Made by a program: the position numbers and the translations under genes
Notes under the pieces: generated by a model
The model's input: the letters and a program-made list of their open reading frames with translations, nothing else
Told to the model about the DNA's origin: nothing
Databases searched by the model: none
Shown here: piece by piece, positions 22,094 to 30,702 of the stretch
Numbering within the stretch: the first letter of the stretch is position 1
Layout of the letters: the number at the start of each line of letters is the position of its first letter
Source of the DNA: Pseudomonas asplenii
GTDB lineage: Bacteria; Pseudomonadota; Gammaproteobacteria; Pseudomonadales; Pseudomonadaceae
Assembly (NCBI RefSeq): GCF_001293465.1
Contig: NZ_JSYZ01000004.1
Coordinates: 62,001-126,000, forward strand
Direction of reading: 5' to 3'
Length of the DNA stretch: 64,000 bases

Positions 22094-22300
22094 GATAGCT
22101 CCTTAAAAAATCCAGACAGCCCCGGTTCCGGCGGCTTGACGCCCCAAGCATACCGTCGGGACAGCCCTGCGGCCAGCCGCCGTCACCGCGCGATACAAGT
22201 CTCTAACAGACATTTCAAACGAGCGTATGTTTTTTCATTGACAGGCTTCCGGCATCCTCATAACCTCGCCAGAACATCAACGTACCGGGATGACGCGGAC

Positions 22301-23011
22301 GTGGGCAGCATCTATCTGATTCGACATGGCCAGGCTTCCTTCGGCGCGGACGACTACGACGTCCTCTCGCCGACCGGCGTGCGCCAGGCGCAAGTCCTCG
22401 GCCAGCACCTGGCCGAGCTGGGCCTGAGTTTCGATCGTTGCCTGGCCGGCGACCTGCGTCGCCAGCAGCACACTGCGGAGCTGGCCCTGGAGCAGTTCGC
22501 CCGGGTCGGCATGCCGGTGCCGCCGCTGGAGATCGATGCCGCCTTCAACGAGTTCGATGCCGACGCGGTGATCCGCGCGCTGCTGCCGGCCATGCTGCCG
22601 GACGAACCCGAGGCCCTGCATATCCTGCGCAACGCCGCGCAGAACCGTGGCGAGTTCCAGCGCATCTTCGCCCGGATCATCGAACGCTGGCTCGACGGCA
22701 GCCACGACCCGGCGGGCCTGGAAAGCTGGCTGGGTTTCGTCGAGCGGGTCAATGGCGGCCTGCAGCGGATCCTGGAACGCGCCGACAACACTCAGAAGAT
22801 TGCCGTGTTCACCTCCGGCGGGACCATCACCGCCCTGCTCCACCTGATCACCCAAGTTCCCGCCAGGCAAGCTTTCGAGCTTAACTGGCAGATCGTCAAC
22901 ACCTCGCTCAACCAGCTCAAGTTCCGTGGTCGCGAGGTGGCCCTGGCTTCCTTCAACAGTCAGACCCACTTGCAACTGCTGAAGGCGCCGGAACTCATCA
23001 CCTTCCGCTGA
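22301..23011 (+). CDS. Histidine phosphatase (phosphoglycerate mutase superfamily)
   Basis: A 236-aa protein starting at GTG 22301. An ATG at 22290 is out of frame and the upstream open frame is the sohB shadow. The phosphohistidine motif is LIRHGQASF with His9, followed by TGVRQAQVLG and the second catalytic region FTSGGTITALLH. It resembles small acid phosphatases of this superfamily rather than glycolytic mutase. It precedes the SCP2 gene by 57 bp and may be co-transcribed. The substrate is unknown. Confidence 0.88.
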   Translation: MGSIYLIRHGQASFGADDYDVLSPTGVRQAQVLGQHLAELGLSFDRCLAGDLRRQQHTAELALEQFARVGMPVPPLEIDAAFNEFDADAVIRALLPAMLPDEPEALHILRNAAQNRGEFQRIFARIIERWLDGSHDPAGLESWLGFVERVNGGLQRILERADNTQKIAVFTSGGTITALLHLITQVPARQAFELNWQIVNTSLNQLKFRGREVALASFNSQTHLQLLKAPELITFR

Positions 23012-23068
23012 GTACCGGCCAACCGTGACCCTTGGGGTCGCTGTAATCACCTATAAAAGGATCGAACC

Positions 23069-23383
23069 ATGACCGCTGTAGCCAAAGCCGTAGAAGCGAT
23101 GAAAGCCAAGTTCAACTCGAAAGCCGCTACCGGCCTGGACGTTGTCTTCGGTTTCCGTATCGATGAAACCCAGCACTTCTCGCTGATCGTCAAGGATGAA
23201 ACCTGCGAACTGAAGGAAGGCGAGAACCCGGACGCCAATGTGACCCTGGTGACCGACAGCGAAACCATGCAGGGCATCGTCAACGGCGACACCGACGGCA
23301 TGCAGGCTTTCATGAGCGGCAAGCTGCGCGTCGAAGGCGACATGATGCTGTCGATGAAGCTGAGCGAGCTGTTCCCGGCCTGA
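23069..23383 (+). CDS. SCP2 sterol-carrier-like lipid-binding protein
   Basis: A 104-aa single SCP2 domain. The typical features are DVVFGFRIDETQHFSLIVKDETCEL, a DANVTLVTDSETMQGIVNG segment and the C-terminal GKLRVEGDMMLSMKLSELF. Such proteins bind acyl-CoA or other lipids in the cytoplasm. An AAGGA ribosome site precedes the ATG. It is followed by a strong terminator. Confidence 0.92.
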   Translation: MTAVAKAVEAMKAKFNSKAATGLDVVFGFRIDETQHFSLIVKDETCELKEGENPDANVTLVTDSETMQGIVNGDTDGMQAFMSGKLRVEGDMMLSMKLSELFPA

Positions 23384-23403
23384 TACCGGCAGCGTACCGT
23401 TTG

Positions 23404-23440
23404 AACGCAAAAGCCAGGGATTTCCCTGGCTTTTTGCGTT
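23404..23440. terminator. Bidirectional terminator between SCP2 and the ABC operon
   Basis: AACGCAAAAGCCAGGGA and TCCCTGGCTTTTTGCGTT form a long near-perfect stem with A and T tracts on both flanks. It can end the plus-strand SCP2 transcript and the minus-strand transporter operon. Confidence 0.9.
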
Positions 23441-23462
23441 TTACCGCCCCGACATTCGCCGA

Positions 23463-24998
23463 TCAGTTGCTGGCGAGCTTGTCGTCCTTCTTCACCGTCT
23501 CTTCCAGCGAGAAGCGGCCCAGCGGGTTCTGCTGGAAGTTCTCGATGTTCCTGCGCGAGATGTTGATGTAGGGGCTGTAGTACAGGTCGATCCAGTTGAC
23601 ATCGGCCTTGGCCATCTTCTGCAGGTCGACGTACATCTGCTGGCGCTTGGCCGGATCGCTCTCTATACGTGCCGCCGCCACCAGTTCCTTGACCTTCTCG
23701 TTGCGGTAGCCGGTCATGTAGTTGTTGTTGGTGTCGTGACCGAGGACGAAGGTGGTCTTCTGGTCGGCATCGAGGATGTCGTTGGTCCAGTACATCACCG
23801 ACAGGTCATAGGCGCCGTCGATCAGCATCTGCCAGCTCTGGGTCGGGTCGACCTTCTGCAGGTTGGCGGTGACGCCGACCTTGGCCAGTTGCTGCTGGAC
23901 CATGACCGCGATCTGCTCGTCCGCCTCGTTGCCGGCGTTGACCACATAGTTGAGCTTGAGGTCCTTGACGCCCGCCTCGGCCAGCAGCTTTTTCGCCTTC
24001 TCGGGGTCATACGGGCGCTGCAGGTTGTCCGCGTAGTGGTACTGGCCGCCCTTGGGGATGTAGGAATAGGCCACGGTGCCCTTGCCGAAGGTCACGGTAT
24101 TGACCAGCGATTTCTTGTCGATGGCGTAGTCCAGCGCCTCACGCACCTGCTGCTTGGCCAGATCGCCGTGGGCGTGGTTGATCAGCAGGTGGTCCTCACG
24201 GGTCGACGGATCGAGGTGAACCACCAGGTTCTTGTCTTTCTGCAGGGCATCGACCCGCGAGAACGGCACGAAAATCGCCGAATCCAGCTCACCGGCCTGG
24301 ACCTTCAGCATCCGCGTGTTGTCATCCGGAATGGAGATCCACTCCACGCCATCCAGGCTGACGTTGGCGGCCTGCCAGAAGTCCGGGTTCTTCTCCAGCA
24401 CCACGCGATCGCCACGGATCCATTCCTTGACGGCGAAAGCCCCGGAGACCACCGGTTTCTCCGCATAGGCGTCTTCGCCCATCGTCTCGATGGCCTTCTG
24501 CGACAGCACCGAGGCGGTCGGCGAAGCCAATTGCGAAACGAAGGGGGTCGATGGGGTCTTGAGGGTCACCACCAGGGTCTGCGGGTCCCTGGCTTCGGCC
24601 TTGTCGATCAGCTTGAACGAATCGCTCCACAGCGAGGCCTTGTTGTCACGGATGCGCAGCAGGCTGAAGGCCGCATCGCCGGCGGTGATCGGCGAACCGT
24701 CGGAGAACTTCGCCGCGCGCAGCTTGAAGGTGTAGGTCAGACCATCCGGCGAGACCGACCAGGACTGCGCCAGGCCGGGCTGCAGTTCGGTGCCGGCCTT
24801 GTCGACCCGCACCAGGGTGTCGTAGACGTTGGCGAACACCCAGGTATCGCGGTTCTGCGCACTCTTGATGGGATCGAAGGTGGTGCTGTCCTCCCGGCAA
24901 CCGATGGTCAGCACGCCCGCGGCCTGCGCCACGCCCGCCGCCAGCGAGCAGACGGCCAGGGCGGCCGCGCTCAACAGTCTGAAGTGCCTGGATCTCAT
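23463..24998 (-). CDS. Dipeptide/oligopeptide ABC transporter substrate-binding protein
   Basis: A 511-aa SBP_bac_5 (cluster C) binding protein. It has a signal peptide (LLSAAALAVCSLAAGVAQA, cleaved near residue 26), the entry AGVLTIGCREDSTTFDP and the family stretch YTFKLRAAKFSDGSPITAGDAAFSLLR. It should bind peptides or peptide-like solutes in the periplasm. It is the last gene of a six-gene operon that begins with a peptidase; its start overlaps the stop of the ATPase gene by 4 bp. Its placement next to a PipR-type regulator suggests it imports the effector or related peptides. Confidence 0.93.
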   Translation of the reverse strand: MRSRHFRLLSAAALAVCSLAAGVAQAAGVLTIGCREDSTTFDPIKSAQNRDTWVFANVYDTLVRVDKAGTELQPGLAQSWSVSPDGLTYTFKLRAAKFSDGSPITAGDAAFSLLRIRDNKASLWSDSFKLIDKAEARDPQTLVVTLKTPSTPFVSQLASPTASVLSQKAIETMGEDAYAEKPVVSGAFAVKEWIRGDRVVLEKNPDFWQAANVSLDGVEWISIPDDNTRMLKVQAGELDSAIFVPFSRVDALQKDKNLVVHLDPSTREDHLLINHAHGDLAKQQVREALDYAIDKKSLVNTVTFGKGTVAYSYIPKGGQYHYADNLQRPYDPEKAKKLLAEAGVKDLKLNYVVNAGNEADEQIAVMVQQQLAKVGVTANLQKVDPTQSWQMLIDGAYDLSVMYWTNDILDADQKTTFVLGHDTNNNYMTGYRNEKVKELVAAARIESDPAKRQQMYVDLQKMAKADVNWIDLYYSPYINISRRNIENFQQNPLGRFSLEETVKKDDKLASN

Positions 24999-26008
24999 GC
25001 GTATAACTCCCTGTTAATCGAGGTTGGGGTTGGGGTTTGCGACAACGGTTGCTCGAGCACGCAGCTGTAACGCTGGTGTTCGAGCTGATGGGTGGGCGGC
25101 CGGGCCTCGGCACAGGCGGGCCGGGCCTGCCGGCAGCGCGGATGAAAGGCGCAACCGCTCGGGGCCTGCAGCGGGCTCGGCGGCTCGCCGGGCAAGGGTT
25201 CGACGGGCAGGCGGCGTTCGGGGTCGATATCGGGGATCGAGTCGATCAGGGCCGCGGTATACGGATGGCGCGGCGCGCCGAACACCGCCTCGACATTGCC
25301 CTGCTCGACGATCTGCCCCAGGTACATCACCGCCACCCGGTCGCACAGGCGCCGGACGATCGCCAGGTCGTGGGCGATGAACAGGATCGACAGATTCAGG
25401 CGCTGGCGCAGCTCCAGCAGCAGGTTGACGATCTGCCCCTGGATCGACACATCGAGCGCCGCCAGGCATTCGTCGGCGACGATAAGCCGCGGTTCCACCG
25501 CCAGGGCCCGGGCAATGCCGACCCGCTGGCACTGCCCGCCACTGAGGCTGCCCGGCTTGCGCCCGGCCAGCTCGGGGCGCAGGCCGACCAGCTCAAGCAA
25601 TTCCTCGACCCGCGCGGCGATCCTCGCGGGCGCCACCTTGCGCTGTACCCGCAGCACTTCGGCGAGGGTCTCGCCGATGCTCAGGCGCGGATTGAGCGCG
25701 GCATAAGGGTCCTGGAAGATCATCGCGGTCTCGCGACGCAGTCGCTCCAGCTCGATGGCACCGCCCCGGGCGACGTCGACACCGTCGAACAGCACCTGGC
25801 CAGAGGCGATATCGTTCAGGCGCAGGATCGCCCGGCCAAGGCTGCTCTTGCCGCTGCCGGACTCACCGACCAGACCCAGGGTCTCCCCCGCCGCCAGGCT
25901 CAGGGACACGCCATTGACCGCCCTCACCCATTGCCGCCGCAGGCCCAGCAGGCCGCGGCCCTGGGCGGCGAAGCGCACGTGCAGGTCCTTGACTTCGAGC
26001 AGGCTCAT
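24995..26008 (-). CDS. Dipeptide-type ABC transporter ATPase (DppF/OppF-like)
   Basis: A 337-aa ATPase. Walker A is GESGSGKSSLGRA, the signature is LSGGQCQRVGIARAL and Walker B is LIVADECLAALD (Glu followed by Cys, where the family usually has Pro). The C-terminal oligopeptide extension contains a Cys-rich HPRCRQARPAC segment typical of this subfamily, linked to an Fe-S cluster in relatives. It pairs with the neighbouring ATPase to power peptide import. Both ends overlap neighbours by 4 bp. Confidence 0.94.
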   Translation of the reverse strand: MSLLEVKDLHVRFAAQGRGLLGLRRQWVRAVNGVSLSLAAGETLGLVGESGSGKSSLGRAILRLNDIASGQVLFDGVDVARGGAIELERLRRETAMIFQDPYAALNPRLSIGETLAEVLRVQRKVAPARIAARVEELLELVGLRPELAGRKPGSLSGGQCQRVGIARALAVEPRLIVADECLAALDVSIQGQIVNLLLELRQRLNLSILFIAHDLAIVRRLCDRVAVMYLGQIVEQGNVEAVFGAPRHPYTAALIDSIPDIDPERRLPVEPLPGEPPSPLQAPSGCAFHPRCRQARPACAEARPPTHQLEHQRYSCVLEQPLSQTPTPTSINRELYA

Positions 26009-26994
26009 GGCTGACCTCCGACCCGCAACGGATAATGACAGGCGACCCGTTGCCCCTGGTCGAGGGCCCGCAGGTCCGGCAAGGTTTCACGGCAGTCGGC
26101 CGCGGCTTGCTGGCAGCGCGGATTGAAACGGCAACCCGCCGGCAGGTCGGCGAGCAACGGCGGCTGGCCGCCAATGGTGCGCAACGGCTCCTGGCTGGCG
26201 CCACCGGCCGGCTGGCAGGCCACCAACCCGGCGGTATAGGGATGCCGCGGGTACGCCAGCAGGTCCTGCTTGCGCCCATGCTCACAGAGGCGACCGGCAT
26301 ACATCACGGCGATCGAGTCGCAGGTCTGCGCCACCACACCCAGGTCGTGGGTGATCATGATCAGCGACAGGCCGCGCTGATCGCGCAAGTCCAGCAGCAG
26401 CCGCAGGATCTGCGCCTGCACCGTCACATCGAGGGCGGTGGTCGGCTCGTCGGCGATCAGCACCTTCGGCTCGCAACCGAGAGCCACGGCGATCATCGCC
26501 CGCTGGCGCATGCCACCGGAAAACTCGTGGGGGTAGTTGTCGACCCGGCGCTGCGGGTCGGGAATACCCACCTGGCGCAGCACCTCGATGGCCTGGGCCC
26601 GGGCCTCGCGGCGCGAGCACTGCTGGTGCTGGCGGATGCCTTCGGCGATCTGCTCGCCGATACGCATCAACGGATCGAGATGGCTGCCGGGGTTCTGGAA
26701 CACCATGCCGATCTGCCGACCACGCATGGCCCGCATGCCCTTTTCGTCCAGCGCCAGCAGGTTCTGCCCGGCCAGGCGCACGGCCTTGCCCTCGACACTC
26801 AGGCTGCCGGACGGCAACAGGCGCATCAGCGCCCGACAGGCCATGGTCTTGCCCGAACCGCTTTCCCCGACCAGGCCGAGGATCTCGCCCTCGCCCAGGT
26901 CGAAGGACAGACGGTCGACCAGGGTCAGGGGTACCGGGCCATTGTGGGCCACCACGCTGAGCTCCTGTACCTGCAACACCGGCGCACGACTCAT
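26005..26994 (-). CDS. Dipeptide-type ABC transporter ATPase (DppD/OppD-like)
   Basis: A 329-aa ATPase starting at the ATG at 26994. Walker A is [15 protein letters not shown], the signature is [15 protein letters not shown] and Walker B is [12 protein letters not shown]. The C-terminal extension again has clustered Cys ([14 protein letters not shown]). The frame stays open far upstream, but that is a shadow of the permease gene. It forms the ATPase heterodimer with the next gene, with which it overlaps by 4 bp. Confidence 0.94.
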   Translation of the reverse strand: MSRAPVLQVQELSVVAHNGPVPLTLVDRLSFDLGEGEILGLVGESGSGKTMACRALMRLLPSGSLSVEGKAVRLAGQNLLALDEKGMRAMRGRQIGMVFQNPGSHLDPLMRIGEQIAEGIRQHQQCSRREARAQAIEVLRQVGIPDPQRRVDNYPHEFSGGMRQRAMIAVALGCEPKVLIADEPTTALDVTVQAQILRLLLDLRDQRGLSLIMITHDLGVVAQTCDSIAVMYAGRLCEHGRKQDLLAYPRHPYTAGLVACQPAGGASQEPLRTIGGQPPLLADLPAGCRFNPRCQQAAADCRETLPDLRALDQGQRVACHYPLRVGGQP

Positions 26995-27848
26995 GTCCGC
27001 TCCCCCATGGCTTCGGCGACACCGTCGGCCAGCAGGCTGAAGCCCATGGCGAGGGTGACGATGGCAATCCCCGGAAACGTGCAGATCCACCAGGCGCTGG
27101 TGATCAGGCTCTGCCCTTCGGCGACCATGGTGCCCCACTCCGCCGTCGGCGGCTGCACCCCCAGGCCGAGATAACTCACCGCCGCACCGTTGAGCAGCAC
27201 CAGCACTGCATCGGACATGGCGAACACCACCGAACTGAACAGCGCATTGGGTAACAGGTGGCGGAACAGGATGCGCCCATGGCCGAAGCCCAGGCTCCTG
27301 GCCGCCAGGGCGAAATCGCTGTGCTTGAGGATCAGGATCTGCGAGCGGATCAGCCGTGCATAGGACACCCAGCCGACCAGGGCCATGGCGATGTAGAAGC
27401 TGGTGAGGCCCGGGCCGAGGATCGCCATGATCGCCAGCATCAGCACCAGGAACGGAAAGGCCAGGACGATATCGATCAGGCGCATGCAGAGGGTATCGAA
27501 GCGACCCCCGATGTAGCCGCACAGGGCGCCGACCACGGTGCCGATCAGGAACGGGAAGACCACCCCCAGCACCGCCAGTTGCAGGTCGACCCGGGCCCCC
27601 CAGATCACCCGCGACAGCACGTCGCGGCCGAAGTGATCGGTGCCGAACCAGTGCGCCGCGCTCGGCCCCAGCAGGCGTACCTCGGTGTCCTGCAGGATCG
27701 GATCGTAGGGCGCGATCCATGGCGCGAAAAGCGCGAGCAGCAGCCAGCCACCGAGAATCGCCAGGCCCAGGACCATCGCCAGCCGGCCGTTGCCCAGCCG
27801 CAGGCCGAGCAGGTTGCGCCGCAGTGTCATCGTCTGTGCGCTGCTCAT
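26991..27848 (-). CDS. Dipeptide-type ABC transporter permease (DppC-like)
   Basis: A 285-aa inner-membrane protein. It has the OppC N-terminal helix, a periplasmic segment with HWFGTDHFGRDVLSRVIWGAR, and the EAA-type coupling loop AARSLGFGHGRILFRHLLPN. These are the hallmarks of DppC/OppC. It forms the translocation pore with the DppB-like subunit. Start and stop both overlap neighbours by 4 bp. Confidence 0.94.
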   Translation of the reverse strand: MSSAQTMTLRRNLLGLRLGNGRLAMVLGLAILGGWLLLALFAPWIAPYDPILQDTEVRLLGPSAAHWFGTDHFGRDVLSRVIWGARVDLQLAVLGVVFPFLIGTVVGALCGYIGGRFDTLCMRLIDIVLAFPFLVLMLAIMAILGPGLTSFYIAMALVGWVSYARLIRSQILILKHSDFALAARSLGFGHGRILFRHLLPNALFSSVVFAMSDAVLVLLNGAAVSYLGLGVQPPTAEWGTMVAEGQSLITSAWWICTFPGIAIVTLAMGFSLLADGVAEAMGERT

Positions 27849-28792
27849 CGGACGTTCACCCGCGGGTCGATCGCCACCGTGGCCACGTCGGCCAGGAAGT
27901 TCACCGCCACTGTCGCCAGGGCGAGGACCATCGCCACCCCCTGCACCACCATGTAGTCACGGCCGAAAATGCCGCGCACCAGCAACTGGCCGATACCGGG
28001 GATGGCGAACAGGCTCTCCACCACCACCGTGCTGCTGATCAGCCAGCCGATGTTCACCGCCAGCAGGTTGACCGTCGGCACTAGGGAATTGGGCAGCACA
28101 TGCCGACGCAGGATCGCCGCTTCGGACAGGCCGCGGGCGCGGGCGGCGGTGACATGATCGGCCTGCAGTTCGGCCAGCATGCTGGCACGCAGGTTGCGGA
28201 TCAGCACCGAGGACAGCGCCAGGGCGATGGTCAGGCACGGCAGCGTCAGATGGTGCAGCTTGTCCAGCCAGGTGCGCCCGTAGCCGGTCACCGGGAACCA
28301 GCCCAGTTGCACGCTGAACACCAGGATCAGCATGATGCCCAGCCAGAACGCCGGCACCCCCAGGCCACTGGTGGTGAACACCCGCACCAGGTTGTCGGCC
28401 CAGCCGCCCTTGTGCCGCGCCGCCAGGGTCGCCAGCGGGATGGCGATCAACAGCGCCAGCAGCACACTGCCCAGCACCAGGGTCAGTGTCGGCTCGATAC
28501 GGCTGGCAATCAGCTTGAGCGTATCGACCCGATACTGGATCGACTGCCCCAGGTCGCCCTGCAACAGGTTCCGGAGGAAATAGAAGTACTGCAGTGGCAA
28601 TGGCTGGTCGAGGCCGAACTGCGCCCGGACATTGGCCAGGGCCTGCGGCGTGGTGCGCGAGCCCAGCAGGGCCCGCGCCGGATCGCCGGGAATCGAGCGG
28701 ATCAGCACGAAGGTCACCAGGCTGATACCGAACAGCACCGGCAGCAGCTGCAGCGGCCGGGTCAGGATGAAACGGTAGCGCTGCAGGTTCAT
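27845..28792 (-). CDS. Dipeptide-type ABC transporter permease (DppB-like)
   Basis: A 315-aa inner-membrane protein. The N-terminus (LPVLFGISLVTFVLIRSIPGDPA) and the coupling loop ARARGLSEAAILRRHVLPNSL are diagnostic of DppB/OppB. It overlaps the upstream peptidase gene by 4 bp (28789-28792), tying peptide import to the peptidase in one transcript. Confidence 0.94.
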   Translation of the reverse strand: MNLQRYRFILTRPLQLLPVLFGISLVTFVLIRSIPGDPARALLGSRTTPQALANVRAQFGLDQPLPLQYFYFLRNLLQGDLGQSIQYRVDTLKLIASRIEPTLTLVLGSVLLALLIAIPLATLAARHKGGWADNLVRVFTTSGLGVPAFWLGIMLILVFSVQLGWFPVTGYGRTWLDKLHHLTLPCLTIALALSSVLIRNLRASMLAELQADHVTAARARGLSEAAILRRHVLPNSLVPTVNLLAVNIGWLISSTVVVESLFAIPGIGQLLVRGIFGRDYMVVQGVAMVLALATVAVNFLADVATVAIDPRVNVR

Positions 28793-29682
28793 GCAGCGCC
28801 CCGGTGACGCCGCAGGAAGTCGAGCAGGACCGGGAAGTAGGCCTGGGGCTCCTCGTAGAACGGCATGTGGCTGCTGTTGGGGAAGACATGCAGCTCGACA
28901 TCGCGCAGCGACCGCTTCATCCGGTAGGCGCAGGCCGGGGTCAGTTCATCGTGCTGGCCGGTGGTGATCAGCACCGGCATCTCGAAGGCCTTCATTTCCT
29001 CGATGCGGTTCCAGTCCTTGAGGTTGCCGACATACAGGAACTCGTTGGGCCCCTGCATGGTTTCGTAGGGTCCCATGTTCCAGTCGCCCAGCGAGCGCTG
29101 CACCGGTGCCGGCCACTCGTCGAGACGGCACACATGGCGGTAGTTGAGCAAGGTGATCGCCGCCTGGTACTGCGGGTGGTCGAACCGCCCTTCGGCTTCA
29201 TGGCGCTGCATCATCGCCACGGTCTCGTTGCCCAGGGCGCTGCGCAGGCGCTCCAGTTCCAGGGTCAGGTGGGGGATGTCGCCGACGGTGTTTTCCAGCA
29301 CCAGGCTCTTGAGGTGGCCGGGATGGTGGATCGCATACTCGATCGCCAGCCAGCCGCCCCAGGAATGCCCGAGCAGGTGCACCCGCCCCAGTTCCAGGGC
29401 CTGGCGCACGTGTTCCACCTCGGCGACGTAACGGGTGATATCCCACAGCGCCGGGTCGGTCGGCCGGTCGGAGGCACCCGTGCCCAACTGGTCGAACGCC
29501 ACCACCCGCAGGCCCTTTTCCTTCAGCCAGCCATGGGCGTCGCGCAGATAGTCGCACGGCAGGCCGGGGCCGCCGTTGAGGCACAGCAGCACGTCGTCGC
29601 CGCTGCCGAAGCTGTAGGCCACGATGCTGTGACCATCGACTTCAAGGGTGTAACGCTGATCCGGTTCCAGCTCGTACCACAT
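28789..29682 (-). CDS. Proline iminopeptidase-like alpha/beta hydrolase, first gene of the ABC operon
   Basis: A 297-aa protein of the prolyl-aminopeptidase (S33) type. The oxyanion region is LCLNGGPGLPCDY, the nucleophile S107 (GHSWGG), the acid D245 (GQHDELT) and the base H272 (NSSHMPFYEE). It should be cytoplasmic and cleave N-terminal proline or amide bonds in imported molecules. A candidate LuxR-type box lies 60 bp upstream of its ATG (29742-29757). In known PipR loci peptidases of this class flank the regulator. Confidence 0.9.
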   Translation of the reverse strand: MWYELEPDQRYTLEVDGHSIVAYSFGSGDDVLLCLNGGPGLPCDYLRDAHGWLKEKGLRVVAFDQLGTGASDRPTDPALWDITRYVAEVEHVRQALELGRVHLLGHSWGGWLAIEYAIHHPGHLKSLVLENTVGDIPHLTLELERLRSALGNETVAMMQRHEAEGRFDHPQYQAAITLLNYRHVCRLDEWPAPVQRSLGDWNMGPYETMQGPNEFLYVGNLKDWNRIEEMKAFEMPVLITTGQHDELTPACAYRMKRSLRDVELHVFPNSSHMPFYEEPQAYFPVLLDFLRRHRGAA

Positions 29683-29741
29683 TGCCGCTCTCCCTGTTGC
29701 AGGCCTTGTGGCCTGTCGGCTTCACCCTAACGGGTAATTTC

Positions 29742-29757
29742 CTAGCCCATAAGCTAG
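29742..29757. promoter_or_regulatory. lux-box-like inverted repeat (peptidase/ABC promoter)
   Basis: CTAGC-CCATAA-GCTAG is a 16-bp near-perfect palindrome (12 of 16 positions symmetric). It lies 59 bp upstream of the peptidase start on the minus strand and 92 bp before the LuxR-type gene. A similar element is at 30625-30640. It is the likely operator of the adjacent regulator; the assignment is inference. Confidence 0.65.
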
Positions 29758-29849
29758 CAATTCTTATAGGTTTGGTATGGCTGTCCCTCGCCGAGGCGTG
29801 GCATTCTACTTGCTTGATTTCAGGATTGAAATTTTCAGGAGAGCAAAGG

Positions 29850-30614
29850 ATGCAGACCAAATTCACTGAAGTCGACCCCCGCCGCTTATCCGGCAGCACC
29901 CTGGATGAGCTGATGGACAACGCGATGGTCATGGCGGGTCAGCTGGGCTTCGATGCCCTGGTCTACGACTACACGCCGGTACCGACGGACCACGAGGGCG
30001 CCCTGATCACCCCGTCGCTGCTCAAGGTGCGCAACACCCCGTCGGACTGGCATTCGCTCTGGTGCGAGCAGGGTTTCTACCAGATCGACCCGGTGCAACA
30101 CCTGGCCCTGAACAGCACCTCGCCCTTCGTCTGGTCCTACCGGCCCAAGGCCGAAACCGCCCTGCAGAAGGTCATCGACCAGCGCCACTCGCCCGTGACC
30201 AGCTACCTGCATGACCGCCAGATGACTTGCGGCGTGAGCGTGCCGATTCACCTGCCCAAGGGTGGATTTGCCTCGTTGACGGGATTACGCACAGGTAATG
30301 GTAAATATGTCCTGAAGGACGCCCAGCAGACCCTGACAGAATTCAGCGTTATTTCCCACGCATTACAGGAAGCGGCCTACCCATTATTCAGCCCTGAGAT
30401 ACGCGCCTACCCGCACATCCATCTGACCCGGCGCGAGCGGGAGTGCCTGCAATGGGCTGCCGAGGGGCTCACCGCCAAGGAAATCGCCGAACAACTGCAC
30501 CGTTCACTGGCTACCGTGACCCTGCACCTGGCCTCGGCCATGCATAAACTGGGGGCGAAGAACCGCGTACAGGCAGTATTGCGCGCCGTGCACTATCGAC
30601 TGCTGGACAACTGA
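29850..30614 (+). CDS. pipR: LuxR solo of the PipR/OryR plant-signal subfamily
   Basis: A 254-aa regulator. The N-terminal autoinducer-binding domain shows [17 protein letters not shown]. Aligned with TraR, W57 is kept, Y61 is replaced by W, and D70-P71 are kept; FVW gives W85. The Y61-to-W change is characteristic of solos in plant-associated bacteria that respond to plant-derived compounds rather than acyl-homoserine lactones. The C-terminal LuxR HTH is [20 protein letters not shown] with [19 protein letters not shown]. No luxI is in the window. The peptidase and peptide-transporter context is that of PipR. The ATG at 29850 has AGGAGAG upstream. Confidence 0.88.
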   Translation: MQTKFTEVDPRRLSGSTLDELMDNAMVMAGQLGFDALVYDYTPVPTDHEGALITPSLLKVRNTPSDWHSLWCEQGFYQIDPVQHLALNSTSPFVWSYRPKAETALQKVIDQRHSPVTSYLHDRQMTCGVSVPIHLPKGGFASLTGLRTGNGKYVLKDAQQTLTEFSVISHALQEAAYPLFSPEIRAYPHIHLTRRERECLQWAAEGLTAKEIAEQLHRSLATVTLHLASAMHKLGAKNRVQAVLRAVHYRLLDN

Positions 30615-30624
30615 GCCGCAAAAC

Positions 30625-30640
30625 CTAGCAATTCACCTAG
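30625..30640. promoter_or_regulatory. lux-box-like inverted repeat (pipA promoter)
   Basis: CTAGC-AATTCA-CCTAG has the same 16-bp CTAG-armed layout as the element at 29742. It lies 62 bp before the downstream peptidase ATG. A plausible -10 (TATCGT, 30664-30669) puts the box immediately upstream of the -35 position, the arrangement of LuxR-activated promoters. Confidence 0.65.
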
Positions 30641-30702
30641 TTATGCCGGCCGGCCAGTTTCGCTATCGTTCCCCACATCGTGCATACAGGGAGCTTGGCG
30701 AG

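Noticed and set aside
24995..28792. Nickel transporter
   Set aside because: ABC subunits of this family also import nickel, but peptidase genes and a PipR-type regulator point to peptide or amide substrates.
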